Shown here one piece after another: positions 34,270 through 43,036 of a DNA stretch of 64,000 nucleotides. Location of the stretch: NCBI GenBank assembly GCA_019637265.1, contig JAHBVY010000005.1, positions 304,186-368,185 of the forward strand, written 5' to 3'. Position 1 is the stretch's first letter. The number at the start of each line of letters is the position of its first letter. The position numbers and the translations under genes are program-made. This stretch comes from Polyangiaceae bacterium. GTDB taxonomy: Bacteria > Myxococcota_A > Polyangia > Polyangiales > Polyangiaceae. The notes beneath the pieces are model-generated. The model saw nothing but the letters and a program-made list of their open reading frames with translations. It was not told the DNA's origin and did not search any database.

Positions 34270-35481
34270 TCACACCCAAGGCGCGAGGCGGCCGCCGCGT
34301 GAGAGCGCGTCGATCATGCCGTAGAGCGCCTTGAGCTCCTCGGCCACCTGCGCCGCCTGGAGGCGCTCTTTTCCCGTATGTGAAAAGAGACCCGTCACGA
34401 ACAGGCGGGTGCGCGCCGTGGCGCTGAGCGCCTGAGCTAGCTTCGGCGCTTCCCCCCAGGGGATCACGTCGTCGCTCTGGCCGTGCAGCACCACCGTCGG
34501 CGTGGTGAAGCGCGCACCCAGGCGCTCGAGCGGACGCGCGAAGGCGAGCTCCTCGCGTCCCGCTCGTAGCCCATCCGTCAGCCACACTAACGAACTACGC
34601 CCCGCCGCCTGAGGCCGCAAGCCCACCGCCATCAAGAACCACTCGCGTTGCGCCCGGGGCACCTTCTCGGCGAGCTCGTACAGGAGCACGTCGCGCGCGC
34701 CGGGCACCTTGTACTCGAAGCGCCCCCAGGTGCGGTAAGCCGCCTCGCGCAGCGCGCGCTCGAGCGCCTCGGTGTCTCGCAGCCCCAGGTAGGGCAGCGT
34801 GTTCAGGAACAGCACCGGGGAGTTGAGCGGATCGCGCGGTAATTGCAGCGCCTGCCCCTCGCGCCACATCACGCCGTCGAGGCAGAAGCTGAGCGAGGCC
34901 TCGAGATCGGCGTAGCCCCCGAAGGTGATCACGGCGTCGATCCGATCGGCGCGCTCGGCCGCCACGGTGAGCGCCGGGCTGGAGCCGAAGGAGATGCTGA
35001 ACAGCGTCAGCTTGGTTCCGCGCGGAAGCTCGCTCAGCACGTGGTCCACGCTCACGCGCAGATCAACGACGGTGCTGGGCGTGAGCAGGAGATCGAGGTG
35101 CCCCGGGAGCATCGGGCAATGCACCACGAAGCCCGCCGCCGCGAGCACGCGACAGAAGCGATCCAGCCGCGGGTCGTCGGCGCCCAGGTAGTGCAGCCCG
35201 GGCACCACCAAGTAGTGCGCGCGCACCGGGCCCGGCGGGTGGTAGCGCACGATCTCGAGCGCGGCCGTGGGCTCCGCGGCGCGCCACGGCGCCGGTCGCG
35301 CCAGCGGCTCGCCCTGCAAGTAACCACGCAGGCCAGGCACCCGACCGGCGCGCACCCACACCCGCTCCTGGCGGATCCCCGGCGGCACCGCCGTCTCCGA
35401 CGTCCACGGCCCGAGCCAGCGCAGCAAGCTGACGGCGGCGGCTCGGCGATCGGCAGCGTCCCCGCTCACGCTCGGATTCAT
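34270..35481 (-). CDS. Alpha/beta hydrolase
   Basis: A 403-residue protein with an alpha/beta hydrolase core (about 85-390). The nucleophile elbow is SISFGSS (Ser about 168), a variant in which the usual first Gly is Ser. The acid is in HGQSDDVIP (about 335) and the His in GLFSHTG (about 365). An N-terminal extension of about 85 residues and a large helical lid (about 210-310) are present. No signal peptide is seen. The substrate cannot be assigned; esterase, lipase or peptidase activity is possible. It converges with the pirin gene 43 bp away. Confidence 0.8.
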   Translation of the reverse strand: MNPSVSGDAADRRAAAVSLLRWLGPWTSETAVPPGIRQERVWVRAGRVPGLRGYLQGEPLARPAPWRAAEPTAALEIVRYHPPGPVRAHYLVVPGLHYLGADDPRLDRFCRVLAAAGFVVHCPMLPGHLDLLLTPSTVVDLRVSVDHVLSELPRGTKLTLFSISFGSSPALTVAAERADRIDAVITFGGYADLEASLSFCLDGVMWREGQALQLPRDPLNSPVLFLNTLPYLGLRDTEALERALREAAYRTWGRFEYKVPGARDVLLYELAEKVPRAQREWFLMAVGLRPQAAGRSSLVWLTDGLRAGREELAFARPLERLGARFTTPTVVLHGQSDDVIPWGEAPKLAQALSATARTRLFVTGLFSHTGKERLQAAQVAEELKALYGMIDALSRGGRLAPWV

Positions 35482-35796
35482 ATCAGAGGCCCGCTCGCGC
35501 CGGGAGCGCAGCGACGACGCCCGAGGCGCTCAGCGTCGTCTCAAGGGTTTTTGGGGGTTGGGTCGCCTCGCGGTCTGGCGTATGAGCCGTCCTGGCAAAA
35601 CGAGCACCTCCTCTGAATAAGGCGCCGGGGCGCCCCGTCCAAGAGCGGCGCGCAGCGTCTCAGGTGCCGCGCGCAGGCGCACCGCATGAGGGCTCACCCT
35701 GGGTGAGGTCGTGAGCCCCGAAAGGTGCCGAGCGAGGAGCGACGGGCGGCTTGCCCTGAGTTGCTCCACTCAGCCTTACGGAAAGGAGCCCATCCC
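35482..35796. other. Divergent gap before secreted protein gene
   Basis: No gene in 315 bp. It holds one G/T-rich repeat copy and the leader of the downstream secreted-protein gene. Confidence 0.55.
35543..35565 (+). repeat. G/T-rich repeat copy 10
   Basis: AAGGGTTTTTGGGGGTTGGG then TCG. The core is kept with one extra T. GGCGCTCAGCG lies just upstream, recalling the GCGCTCAAC flank of copy 4. Confidence 0.72.
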
Positions 35797-36321
35797 ATGA
35801 CCCGCACCCTGTTCGCCGCGCTGCTGCTGATCGCCCCCACCGCGGCGCTCGCCTCCGGCAAGCAGCAACCTCCAGACTCCATCGAGCCTCGAGAGCGCCC
35901 TGGGAAAGTCACCTTCTCGCACAAGAAGGAGCGCACCATCAGCTGCACCGCCAAGACGAAGCAGCCCAAGGCGGACGCCGACTGCGAGGCCAAGCGCGAG
36001 GCGATGGACGCCTCGACCCGCATCGAGCTCTTGCCGGTGCCCGCGCCCAACCTGGTCAAGCCGGACCAGCGCAAGCCCGTCACCCTCGATCACCCGCGCG
36101 ATGGAAAAGAGGTCAGCGCGGAGCTCGGCGTGGGGGTGTGGGAGCTGGTGTGGGCGGGCCGCAGCCAGCGCGAGCGCTTCCGCGTGAACCCGGACGCGCC
36201 CGTGAAAATCCAGCTGCAGACCACGCGCGGCCACTGCGCCGCGCAGAGCGCCCTGTGCCGCCTGAACGCCTCGAGCACGCGCCATCAGGTGACGATCCCC
36301 GCGCAGCACCGCGTCAACTGA
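35797..36321 (+). CDS. Secreted protein of unknown function
   Basis: A 174-residue exported protein: signal MTRTLFAALLLIAPTAALAS with cleavage after ALA. AAGGAG stands about ten bases before the ATG at 35797. The mature part opens with a Lys-rich segment (KVTFSHKKERTIS) and contains four cysteines (ISCTAK, DADCEAK, GHCAAQ, LCRLN) that could form two disulphides. A middle part, VPAPNLVKPDQRKPVTLDH, reads as beta strand. No family recognised. It is followed by a tandem-repeat region and then the moxR operon, with no obvious link. Confidence 0.72.
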   Translation: MTRTLFAALLLIAPTAALASGKQQPPDSIEPRERPGKVTFSHKKERTISCTAKTKQPKADADCEAKREAMDASTRIELLPVPAPNLVKPDQRKPVTLDHPRDGKEVSAELGVGVWELVWAGRSQRERFRVNPDAPVKIQLQTTRGHCAAQSALCRLNASSTRHQVTIPAQHRVN

Positions 36322-36354
36322 CGCGCGCGGCGCACATCTCGCACCGCCACCCAG

Positions 36355-36474
36355 CGCCTCCGCGGCGCACGCACAGCGCACTCATGCCGCGCCTCCACGG
36401 CGTGCCGCACCTCCACGGCGTGCAGCGCCTTCACGGCGCACACTCGCACCGCCAACCGGCGCCTCCACGGCGCC
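36355..36474. repeat. Short tandem units CGCCTCCACGGCG
   Basis: Five close copies of GCGCCTCCACGGCGY at about 36355, 36389, 36406, 36425 and 36459, irregularly spaced. The reverse complement of the same unit (GCGCCGTGGAG) builds the repeat block after batE. Confidence 0.75.
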
Positions 36475-36527
36475 ACCCAGCGCAGCCGCTCGGCGCCGCG
36501 CGACGCTGGGTTCCGCCACGCTGGCAG

Positions 36528-36553
36528 GCGCGGTGTTCCCCAACCCCCAAACC
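36528..36553 (-). repeat. G/T-rich repeat copy 11
   Basis: GCGCGGTGTTCCCCAACCCC then CAAACC (C-rich strand). The tail is a variant of the GCACCGC type. Confidence 0.65.
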
Positions 36554-36573
36554 ATCCGCCAACAGCGGAAATA

Positions 36574-36595
36574 TTGGGGGTTCCCTGATTGTCCC
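36574..36595 (+). repeat. G/T-rich repeat copy 12, opposite orientation
   Basis: TTGGGGGTTCCCTGATTGTC, a degenerate CCTGTTTTGC-type copy 21 bp from copy 11 and facing away from it. Confidence 0.5.
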
Positions 36596-36668
36596 ACGTA
36601 CCGCGGTCGCGCTATAGCGCCCGAGCGGCGCCGCGCTGGCGCCAGGAGCTTCGGGAGCCTCATCGCGC

Positions 36669-37652
36669 ATGGACGTCAGAGCCCTCAACGAAATCGTCGC
36701 CCAGGAGAGCGCCTTCATCGATGACGTGACCGCCGAGATCGGCAAGGTCATCGTCGGTCAGACCTACATGGTCGAGCGGATCTTGATCGGTCTGCTCGCC
36801 GGTGGCCACGTGTTGCTCGAGGGCGTACCCGGCCTGGCCAAGACGCTCACGGTGAAGACGGTGTGCGAGACCTTGGAGGCGAACTTCTCGCGCATCCAGT
36901 TCACGCCGGATCTGCTCCCCGCGGACGTGATCGGCACCGTCATCTACAACGCCAAGACAGCCGAGTTCACTAGCAAGCTGGGTCCGGTGTTCGCGAACTT
37001 GGTGCTGGCGGACGAGGTGAACCGCGCGCCCGCCAAGGTGCAGAGCGCGCTGCTCGAGGCGATGCAAGAGCGCCAGGTGACCATCGGCGACACCACTTAT
37101 CAGCTGCCCGATCCATTCGTGGTGCTCGCCACCCAGAACCCCATCGAGCAAGAGGGCACTTACCCGCTGCCGGAGGCGCAGCTCGATCGCTTCATGCTGA
37201 TGCTGCGCGTCGGTTACCCGAGCCGCGCGGAAGAACGTCAGGTGATGGATCGAATGACCCAATCGCACCAAGCCTCGGCGAGCCCGCGCGCCACCTTGGC
37301 GCAGCTGGCCAAGGCGCGCGGCGTGGTGCGCGACGTGTACGTGGATGAGCGCGTGAAGGACTACATCGTGGACGTGGTGTTCGCGACGCGCGAGCCCAGC
37401 GAGCGGGGCCTGCGCGATTTGGCGGGGATGATGGAGTACGGCGCCAGCCCCCGCGCCAGCATCGCGCTCAACCTCGCGGCGCGCGCCCACGCCTTCTTGC
37501 GCCACCGCGGCTACGTCACCCCGGAGGATGTCAAGGCGATCGGCGCCGACGTGCTGCGGCACCGCATGGTGCTGAGCTACGAGGCGGAGGCCGAGGGCGT
37601 GAGCGCGGAGGACGTGGTGCGGCGCGTGTTCGAGGTGGTCGAGGTCCCTTAA
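36669..37652 (+). CDS. moxR: MoxR-type AAA+ ATPase
   Basis: A 327-residue AAA+ protein of the MoxR class. Walker A is GVPGLAKT (about 54), with LLPADVIGT after it; Walker B is LVLADEVNRAP (about 112); sensor 1 is VLATQNPIEQEGTYPLPEAQLDRF. MoxR proteins act as chaperones for metal insertion or complex assembly with VWA-domain partners. It heads a seven-gene run in which the following genes overlap or nearly touch, as in the Bacteroides and Francisella-type aerotolerance operon. The gap to the DUF58 gene is 35 bp. Confidence 0.95.
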   Translation: MDVRALNEIVAQESAFIDDVTAEIGKVIVGQTYMVERILIGLLAGGHVLLEGVPGLAKTLTVKTVCETLEANFSRIQFTPDLLPADVIGTVIYNAKTAEFTSKLGPVFANLVLADEVNRAPAKVQSALLEAMQERQVTIGDTTYQLPDPFVVLATQNPIEQEGTYPLPEAQLDRFMLMLRVGYPSRAEERQVMDRMTQSHQASASPRATLAQLAKARGVVRDVYVDERVKDYIVDVVFATREPSERGLRDLAGMMEYGASPRASIALNLAARAHAFLRHRGYVTPEDVKAIGADVLRHRMVLSYEAEAEGVSAEDVVRRVFEVVEVP

Positions 37653-37687
37653 CGACGCGTCGGGCCGCGAGGCCAGCGGAGCAGAGC

Positions 37688-38569
37688 GTGAGCGACAGCG
37701 AGCAGGAGAAGACCCTTCGCACCATCGAGATCCGCACGAGTCGGCTCGCGACGGAGCAGCTCTCGGGTGACTACCGCTCGGTGATCAAGGGCCAAGGCCT
37801 GTCTTTCCGCGAGGTGCGTCAGTACCAGCCGGGTGACGACGTGCGCGCCATCGATTGGAACGTCAGCGCGCGCACCGGTGAGCCGCACATCAAGGTCTTC
37901 GTCGAAGAGCGCGAGATGACCGTGATGTTGGTGGTGGACATCTCCAGCAGCGGCCGCTTCGGCACCGCCAAGATCTCCAAGAGCCGCCTGGCGGCGGAGG
38001 TGGCCGCGCTGTGCGCGTTCAGCGCCAACCAGCACAACGACCGCGTGGGGCTCATCTTGGCGACGGACGAGGTGGAGCTGGTGATCCCGCCGAAGAAGGG
38101 GCGCAAGCACGTGATGCGCGTGGTGAAGGAGATCCTCACCGCGGAGCCCAAGCGCACGGGCACGGACCTTCGTTGCGCCCTGGAAACACTTTACCTGGTG
38201 GCGCGGCGCCGCTCGGTCGCGTTCTTGATCAGCGACTTCTTCGCGCAGGACTACGCGCAGGCGCTGAGCCTGGCGAGCGCGCGTCACGACGTGATCCCGG
38301 TGATGCTGATGGATCCGCGCGACGACGAGCTGCCCGACGTGGGCCTCGCGGCGTTCGAGGATTTGGAGACGGGGGAGGACGTGCTGGTGGACACCGGCAG
38401 CGCCCAGGTGCGCGCCCACTACGCGCACCTGGCACGCAAGGAGCGCGCCCGGCACGTGGCGACCTTCCGCAAGCTCGGGCTCGATCACGCGGAGGTGCGG
38501 ACGGACAGGCCCTACATCAGGCCGCTGCGCGATCTGTTCGCGCGCCGCGCCAGGCGGGTGCACCGGTGA
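37688..38569 (+). CDS. DUF58 protein of the Bat operon
   Basis: A 293-residue protein with the DUF58 core motif RQYQPGDDVRAIDWNVSART (about 42-61) and a VWA-like fold behind it: VVDISSSGRFG (about 81), a degenerate MIDAS. It is soluble, without membrane helices. Such proteins pair with MoxR ATPases. The GTG start is 35 bp after moxR, and its stop overlaps the next GTG (GTGA). In this operon class it is thought to help assemble the VWA proteins that follow; direct biochemical data are lacking. Confidence 0.92.
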   Translation: MSDSEQEKTLRTIEIRTSRLATEQLSGDYRSVIKGQGLSFREVRQYQPGDDVRAIDWNVSARTGEPHIKVFVEEREMTVMLVVDISSSGRFGTAKISKSRLAAEVAALCAFSANQHNDRVGLILATDEVELVIPPKKGRKHVMRVVKEILTAEPKRTGTDLRCALETLYLVARRRSVAFLISDFFAQDYAQALSLASARHDVIPVMLMDPRDDELPDVGLAAFEDLETGEDVLVDTGSAQVRAHYAHLARKERARHVATFRKLGLDHAEVRTDRPYIRPLRDLFARRARRVHR

Positions 38570-39789
38570 TCCAGGGGCGGTTTTTCTGGGTTTGGGGGTT
38601 TGGCATGGCGCTGGCGCTCTACAGCGCTGGCGCCGCGGCGGACGCCGGTGCGAGCGACGCGGGCCCGCCGAAAGGCGCTGACGCAGCCATCGACGCCGGC
38701 GCGCTGGGCAGTGCACCTGCCCATCCGGGCGGCGGCACCCCGAGCGACCCGAGCGACGCCGGGGCAGTCGACCTGACGGTCGATCCGATCGGCTCGTGCA
38801 TCGAGCGCATCCCGGAGGGTAAGGCGCGCCCGCCGATGAAGCAACGGGTGGAGCCGCGCGGCCTGGCGGGCTACGCGGTGACGCTCGAGGTGGTGATCGA
38901 GCACGGTAAGGCCGAGCGGGTGTTCCCCAATGGGTTCCGCTTCGATCTCTCTTCGGAGGAACTCGCCGCCTTCGAGCGCACCGGCTTCGCGCTGCCTCAC
39001 GTAGACGGCGGCGCGGGCCCAGAGCTCAGCCGTGAGGAGCTGCCAGACGGCGCGCGCACCACCGTGCGACTCTCGTTCGTGGCGCTGCCTACCAAGGGGG
39101 GACGCCAGTCGTTGGTGCTCGGCTCGGTGCCGATCACCATCGCGCGCGCCAGCGGCGAGCTGATGACGCTGTGCACGAAGCCAGCGGCTCTAGTGGTGGA
39201 CCCGCCCATCGCCAACACGCCGGAGCCGGTGCCGCGCCCCAACCCACCGCCGCGCCCGCAACGCGAGGTGTGGGAGGAGGCGAAGCTGGCGGCGCTGGTC
39301 GGCGCCATCGCGCTCGTCACCGGGGCGCTGCTGTTCGCGCTCATCACGTGGCTCAGGCGGCGACCGAAGCCCGCGCCGCCACCGCCACCACCGCGGCCCC
39401 CCTGGGAGGTCGCGATGGAGGCGCTGCACGATCTCCGGAGCCGCGACTTGGTGGCACAGGAGCGCCTGGACGAGCACTTCGACGAGGTGTGCTTGATCCT
39501 CCGGCGTTACCTCGGGGACCGCTACGGCATCGGCGGTGAGCTGGGCGACGCCGGCGCGCTCGAGAGCACGACGGAGGAGATCTTGCGGGTGCTCGCGCGT
39601 ATCGTGCCGCCCATCCCGGTGATGCCCCAGGTCGAGCATTTCCTCAGGGAAACTGACTTGGTGAAGTTCGCGAAGGTGACGCCCGACGCCGCGGCGTGTG
39701 AGGAGGCGCTGCACGCGGTGGAGCGGATCGTCACCCTGACCGTCCCGCCGCGCCCCGCCGCCACCCCGAACAAGGCGAGGGCGACGTGA
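38566..39789 (+). CDS. DUF4381-like membrane protein of the Bat operon
   Basis: A 407-residue protein: N-terminal signal (RFFWVWGFGMALALYSAGAAA), a low-complexity Asp/Ala/Gly/Pro segment, a periplasmic beta domain (about 95-215), one transmembrane helix (about 243-262), a Pro-rich spacer, and a cytoplasmic helical domain with DEVCLILRRYLGDRYGI, typical of the DUF4381 protein in such operons. The GTG overlaps the DUF58 stop. The signal peptide is largely encoded by a dispersed G/T-rich element, so a mobile repeat has apparently supplied or replaced the original leader. Confidence 0.82.
   Translation: MIQGRFFWVWGFGMALALYSAGAAADAGASDAGPPKGADAAIDAGALGSAPAHPGGGTPSDPSDAGAVDLTVDPIGSCIERIPEGKARPPMKQRVEPRGLAGYAVTLEVVIEHGKAERVFPNGFRFDLSSEELAAFERTGFALPHVDGGAGPELSREELPDGARTTVRLSFVALPTKGGRQSLVLGSVPITIARASGELMTLCTKPAALVVDPPIANTPEPVPRPNPPPRPQREVWEEAKLAALVGAIALVTGALLFALITWLRRRPKPAPPPPPPRPPWEVAMEALHDLRSRDLVAQERLDEHFDEVCLILRRYLGDRYGIGGELGDAGALESTTEEILRVLARIVPPIPVMPQVEHFLRETDLVKFAKVTPDAAACEEALHAVERIVTLTVPPRPAATPNKARAT
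38578..38617 (+). repeat. G/T-rich repeat copy 13, coding for a signal peptide
   Basis: CGGTTTTTCTGGGTTTGGGG then GTTTGGCATGGCGC. It lies 12 bp inside the DUF4381-like gene and codes for FFWVWGFGMAL. Tail type GGCA. Confidence 0.75.
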
Positions 39790-41018
39790 AGCACCCAAAG
39801 GATCAGCAGGATCCGCCGCCTCGCGATTCGGGCGCGCCGCGAGCGAGCACCCGAGAGCGCTCCGGGGCGCGCGGAGGCGGCTCGCGGCTCGCGCTGCTCA
39901 CGCTGTGGCTCGTGCTCGCCCTCGCCGCCCTGCTCGCCTACCCGCTGCTCGCGCGCAGTGAGGCGCTCTTCGCGGCCAATTGGCAGCGCACCTACGCGCT
40001 GCTCGGCTTGGTGCTCGTCCCCTGGGTGCTGCTACGCGCGACCTACGGCGAGGACCAACGCGTCCCGCGGCTGCTGCTCGGCAGCGTGCGGCCGCTCACC
40101 AGCGGGCCACGCGGCGCGCGGGTGTGGCTCAGGGACTTGCCGGGAGCGCTCCGCGCGGTGGCGCTGATCGGCTTCTGCCTGGCGCTGGCGCGCCCCGTCG
40201 CCACCATCGCGCCCCAGAGCACCACGGAGGAGGGCATCGACCTCGTGGTGGTGCTCGATCTGTCGGGGTCGATGCGCGCCGCCATCGACCAGCTGCCGGA
40301 GCAGCTCACGAAGTACCTGCCGAAGCGCGCGCCGGGGGTGCGCCCCACGCGGCTCGACGCCGCGAAGGCGGTGATCCGCGACTTCATCGCGCGGCGTAAG
40401 ACCGATCGCATCGGGGTGGTGGTGTTCGGAAAAGAAGCCTACGTGCTCTCCCCGCCGACCCTCGACTACCAGCTGCTCGACACGCTGGTGGCGCGCATGA
40501 GCCTCGAGCTGATCGACGGCGGCGCCACGGCGATCGGCGACGCCACGGGGGTGGCGGTGGCGCGCCTCCGCCGCAGCACTGCCAAGAGCAAGGCCATCGT
40601 CCTTTTGACTGACGGTGACAACAACGCCGGGAAGATCGCGCCGGAGTACGCCGCGCACCTGGCGACGGTGGTGGGCGCCAAGGTGTTCACCATCCAAATC
40701 GGCGATGGTGAGATGGCGGAGGTCCAGGATCGCTTCGATCTGCTCGGGCAGCCGCGCTACGTCTCGGTGCCGTTCCCCGTGAACCCGGAGCTGCTCAAGG
40801 CGATGGCGGACAAGACCGGCGGGGAGATGTTCGTCGCGGCGGACGCCACCGCGCTCGAGGCGAGCTTCCACAAGGTGCTCGATGAGCTCGAGCGCACGCA
40901 CTTCGAGGCGAGCATCTCGAGCCTGGAGGAGCTCTACCGCTACTTCCTGCTGCCCGCCGTGCTCCTGATCGCGCTGGAGGCGCTGCTCCACGCGTTCGCG
41001 CTCCGGAGGTTCCCGTGA
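39786..41018 (+). CDS. batA: VWA-domain protein BatA
   Basis: A 410-residue membrane-anchored VWA protein. Two N-terminal helices (about 35-58 and 66-80) and one near 118-135 are followed by the VWA domain with an intact MIDAS: DLSGSM (about 158), a Thr in GGATAIGDA and LLTDGDNNAG. A C-terminal helix (about 388-405) returns to the membrane. The GTG overlaps the previous stop by four bases. BatA is expected to bind BatB and display the metal-dependent adhesion site in the periplasm. Confidence 0.92.
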   Translation: MKHPKDQQDPPPRDSGAPRASTRERSGARGGGSRLALLTLWLVLALAALLAYPLLARSEALFAANWQRTYALLGLVLVPWVLLRATYGEDQRVPRLLLGSVRPLTSGPRGARVWLRDLPGALRAVALIGFCLALARPVATIAPQSTTEEGIDLVVVLDLSGSMRAAIDQLPEQLTKYLPKRAPGVRPTRLDAAKAVIRDFIARRKTDRIGVVVFGKEAYVLSPPTLDYQLLDTLVARMSLELIDGGATAIGDATGVAVARLRRSTAKSKAIVLLTDGDNNAGKIAPEYAAHLATVVGAKVFTIQIGDGEMAEVQDRFDLLGQPRYVSVPFPVNPELLKAMADKTGGEMFVAADATALEASFHKVLDELERTHFEASISSLEELYRYFLLPAVLLIALEALLHAFALRRFP

Positions 41019-43036
41019 GGTTCGCGCACTCGGAGTGGCTGCTCGGCGCGGGGCTCGCGGTGCTGGTCGCCGCCTTGCTCATCTGGGGCGGGGTGCGCGC
41101 GGCGCGCGCGGTGAGCCGCTTCGGGCACGAGGCGCAGGTGCTCGGGCTCATCACCAGTCAGGCACGCGGACGACGTGCGCTGAAGGGCGTGCTCTTGGTG
41201 CTGGCGGTCGCCGCGGGCTTCGTCGCGCTGGCGGGGCCGCAGTACGGCCAAGGCTCACGGCTGATCCCGGCGACCAACCTCGACGTGGTGATCGTGCTCG
41301 ACTTCTCGAAGAGCATGTACGCCCGCGACGTGCGGCCGTCGCGCATCGACCGCGCCAAGACGGAGGTGGCGCGCCTCGTCAGCGCGCTGCCCGGCGCGCG
41401 CTTCGGGGCGGTGGCCTTCGCGGGGGATCCGCTGAGCTTCCCCCTCACCAGCGACGGCGGCGCCATCGCCCAGTTCTTGCGGCAACAGACGCCGAACGAC
41501 ATGCCGGTGGGCGGCACCGCGATCGGGCGCGCGCTGGAGGCGGGGCGCGATCTGTTGCGCCGCGACCCGCTGAGCGAGAAGCACGCGCGGGTGATGGTCC
41601 TGGTGACTGACGGTGAGGATCTCGAGGGCGATCCGGTGTCCGTCGCCGCCTCCGCGGGGCAAGAGGGCGTCACCATCCACGTGGTGCAGATCGGCGGGCG
41701 CACCCCGGAGCCGATCCCCGACGTCAACGACCAGGAGGAGGTCATTGGCTGGCGTACGGACTCCGAGGGGAAGCCGCTCACCACGGCGCTCACGCCCGAG
41801 GGTGAGGCGCAGCTCACGCAGATCGCCGAGCGCGGCAAGGGCATGGTGGTGCGCGCCGAGAAGGGCGAGGTGGGGATCCGGGAGATCACCACGCGGCTCT
41901 CGCAGCTGATGACGGAGGAGCTCTCGGAGCGGGAGGAGCGCGTCTACGCCGACGTGTTCCACTACCCGGCGCTGCTCGCGCTGGTGCTGCTCTTGGCGGA
42001 GGTGTTCGTGGCTCAGGCGCGCCGCCGGCGCCGCCCGGAGTGGACCCCACCAGCGCCCAGGCGGCGGCGCGCCCAGCGCGCCCAAAAGCAGCGGGCCGAG
42101 GCGCCGCGCGCGGCGGTCGCCACGCTGCTCGCGCTCGGCGTGGCCCTGGGCTGTGAGGGCATCGATCGGGTGTTCGAGCGCAACGCGCCGGAGGTCGATC
42201 GCGCGATCACGCTGCTCGAAGCGGGCGCCGCGGAGGACGCCACCCAGCTCCTCACGAGCTACCTCACCACCGGCGAGTGCGAGGACGGCCAGATCGGCAC
42301 GCCGGAGCGCGTGCGCTCGCGGCCCGCGGCGACCTTCGATCTCGGCCTCGGCCTGTTCCGCATCGCCGAGCAGTTCGGCGGCCGCTTCGGCATGAGCGCA
42401 GATGGCGGGGTGACCCCGGAGGATCCTGGCGCGGCCCTGCGCAGCGCGCAGATCGACTGCGCGCTGCGCGTCGTGCGGCTGATCGGAGCGGACCCCGCGG
42501 TGCCGCTCGAGCTCCGCGCGCGAGCGCACTACCTGGCTGGCAACCTCGAGTTCTTACGCGGCGCCTTCGACGAGGCGATCAAGCACTACGACGCCTCCTT
42601 GAAGATCACCCCGGGCCTGCCGGGGGACGCCGGCGACTCCATCGGGCGCGACGCCGCGTGGAACCGCGCGCTGGCGCTGCTGATGAAGGAGCAACAAGAG
42701 CCGCCCGACGCCGAGCCGCCGGACGCCAGCCCCGACGCACAGCCCGACGCCAACCCGGACGCTGGGGAGCCGGACGGCGGCGATGGCGGCGCGCCCGACT
42801 CGGGCGACGACGGCGGTGACGACGCGGGCGAAGACGCGCCGAGCGACGCCGGGAGCCAACCGGAGGCCGGTCCGCCCGACGCGGGACAGCCGCAGCAGCA
42901 GCCGGAGTCGCCGCCACCCTCCGTGAATCAAGACGACCGCATGCTCGACATGCTCGAGCGAGCCCCGACGCTCCAGCAGGAGACGGCGCGCAGGAACGCC
43001 CTCCAGCAGCGCGTGCGCGGGCTGGAGGACAAGTGA
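41015..43036 (+). CDS. batB: BatB-BatC fusion (VWA plus TPR)
   Basis: 673 residues, about twice the usual BatB. Residues 1-345 are BatB: helices at about 8-28 and 57-75, MIDAS DFSKSM (about 95), GGTAIGRAL, VTDGEDLEG, and a closing helix at about 317-335. After an Arg-rich linker comes a second apolar segment, AAVATLLALGVALGC, with Cys380 in a lipobox-like context. A helical TPR-like part (HYLAGNLEFLRGAFDEAIKHYDASLKI) and a Pro/Asp/Gly tail ending DRMLDMLERAP follow, as in BatC. This looks like BatB joined in frame to a former lipoprotein BatC. Both borders overlap neighbours, so the fusion is real in this sequence. Confidence 0.88.
   Translation: MRFAHSEWLLGAGLAVLVAALLIWGGVRAARAVSRFGHEAQVLGLITSQARGRRALKGVLLVLAVAAGFVALAGPQYGQGSRLIPATNLDVVIVLDFSKSMYARDVRPSRIDRAKTEVARLVSALPGARFGAVAFAGDPLSFPLTSDGGAIAQFLRQQTPNDMPVGGTAIGRALEAGRDLLRRDPLSEKHARVMVLVTDGEDLEGDPVSVAASAGQEGVTIHVVQIGGRTPEPIPDVNDQEEVIGWRTDSEGKPLTTALTPEGEAQLTQIAERGKGMVVRAEKGEVGIREITTRLSQLMTEELSEREERVYADVFHYPALLALVLLLAEVFVAQARRRRRPEWTPPAPRRRRAQRAQKQRAEAPRAAVATLLALGVALGCEGIDRVFERNAPEVDRAITLLEAGAAEDATQLLTSYLTTGECEDGQIGTPERVRSRPAATFDLGLGLFRIAEQFGGRFGMSADGGVTPEDPGAALRSAQIDCALRVVRLIGADPAVPLELRARAHYLAGNLEFLRGAFDEAIKHYDASLKITPGLPGDAGDSIGRDAAWNRALALLMKEQQEPPDAEPPDASPDAQPDANPDAGEPDGGDGGAPDSGDDGGDDAGEDAPSDAGSQPEAGPPDAGQPQQQPESPPPSVNQDDRMLDMLERAPTLQQETARRNALQQRVRGLEDK

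Larger units (their letters stand above)
36322..36668. other. Repeat-filled gap before the moxR operon
   Basis: No gene. It contains about five copies of a 15-17-bp unit and two oppositely oriented G/T-rich elements. The moxR promoter should lie here; nothing canonical was recognised. Confidence 0.6.

Noticed and set aside
36370..36480. His-rich short peptide frame over the tandem units (RLHGVPHLHGVQRLHGAH)
   Set aside because: The His pattern comes from the repeat itself; no start signal or conserved context, so not called a metal-binding peptide.
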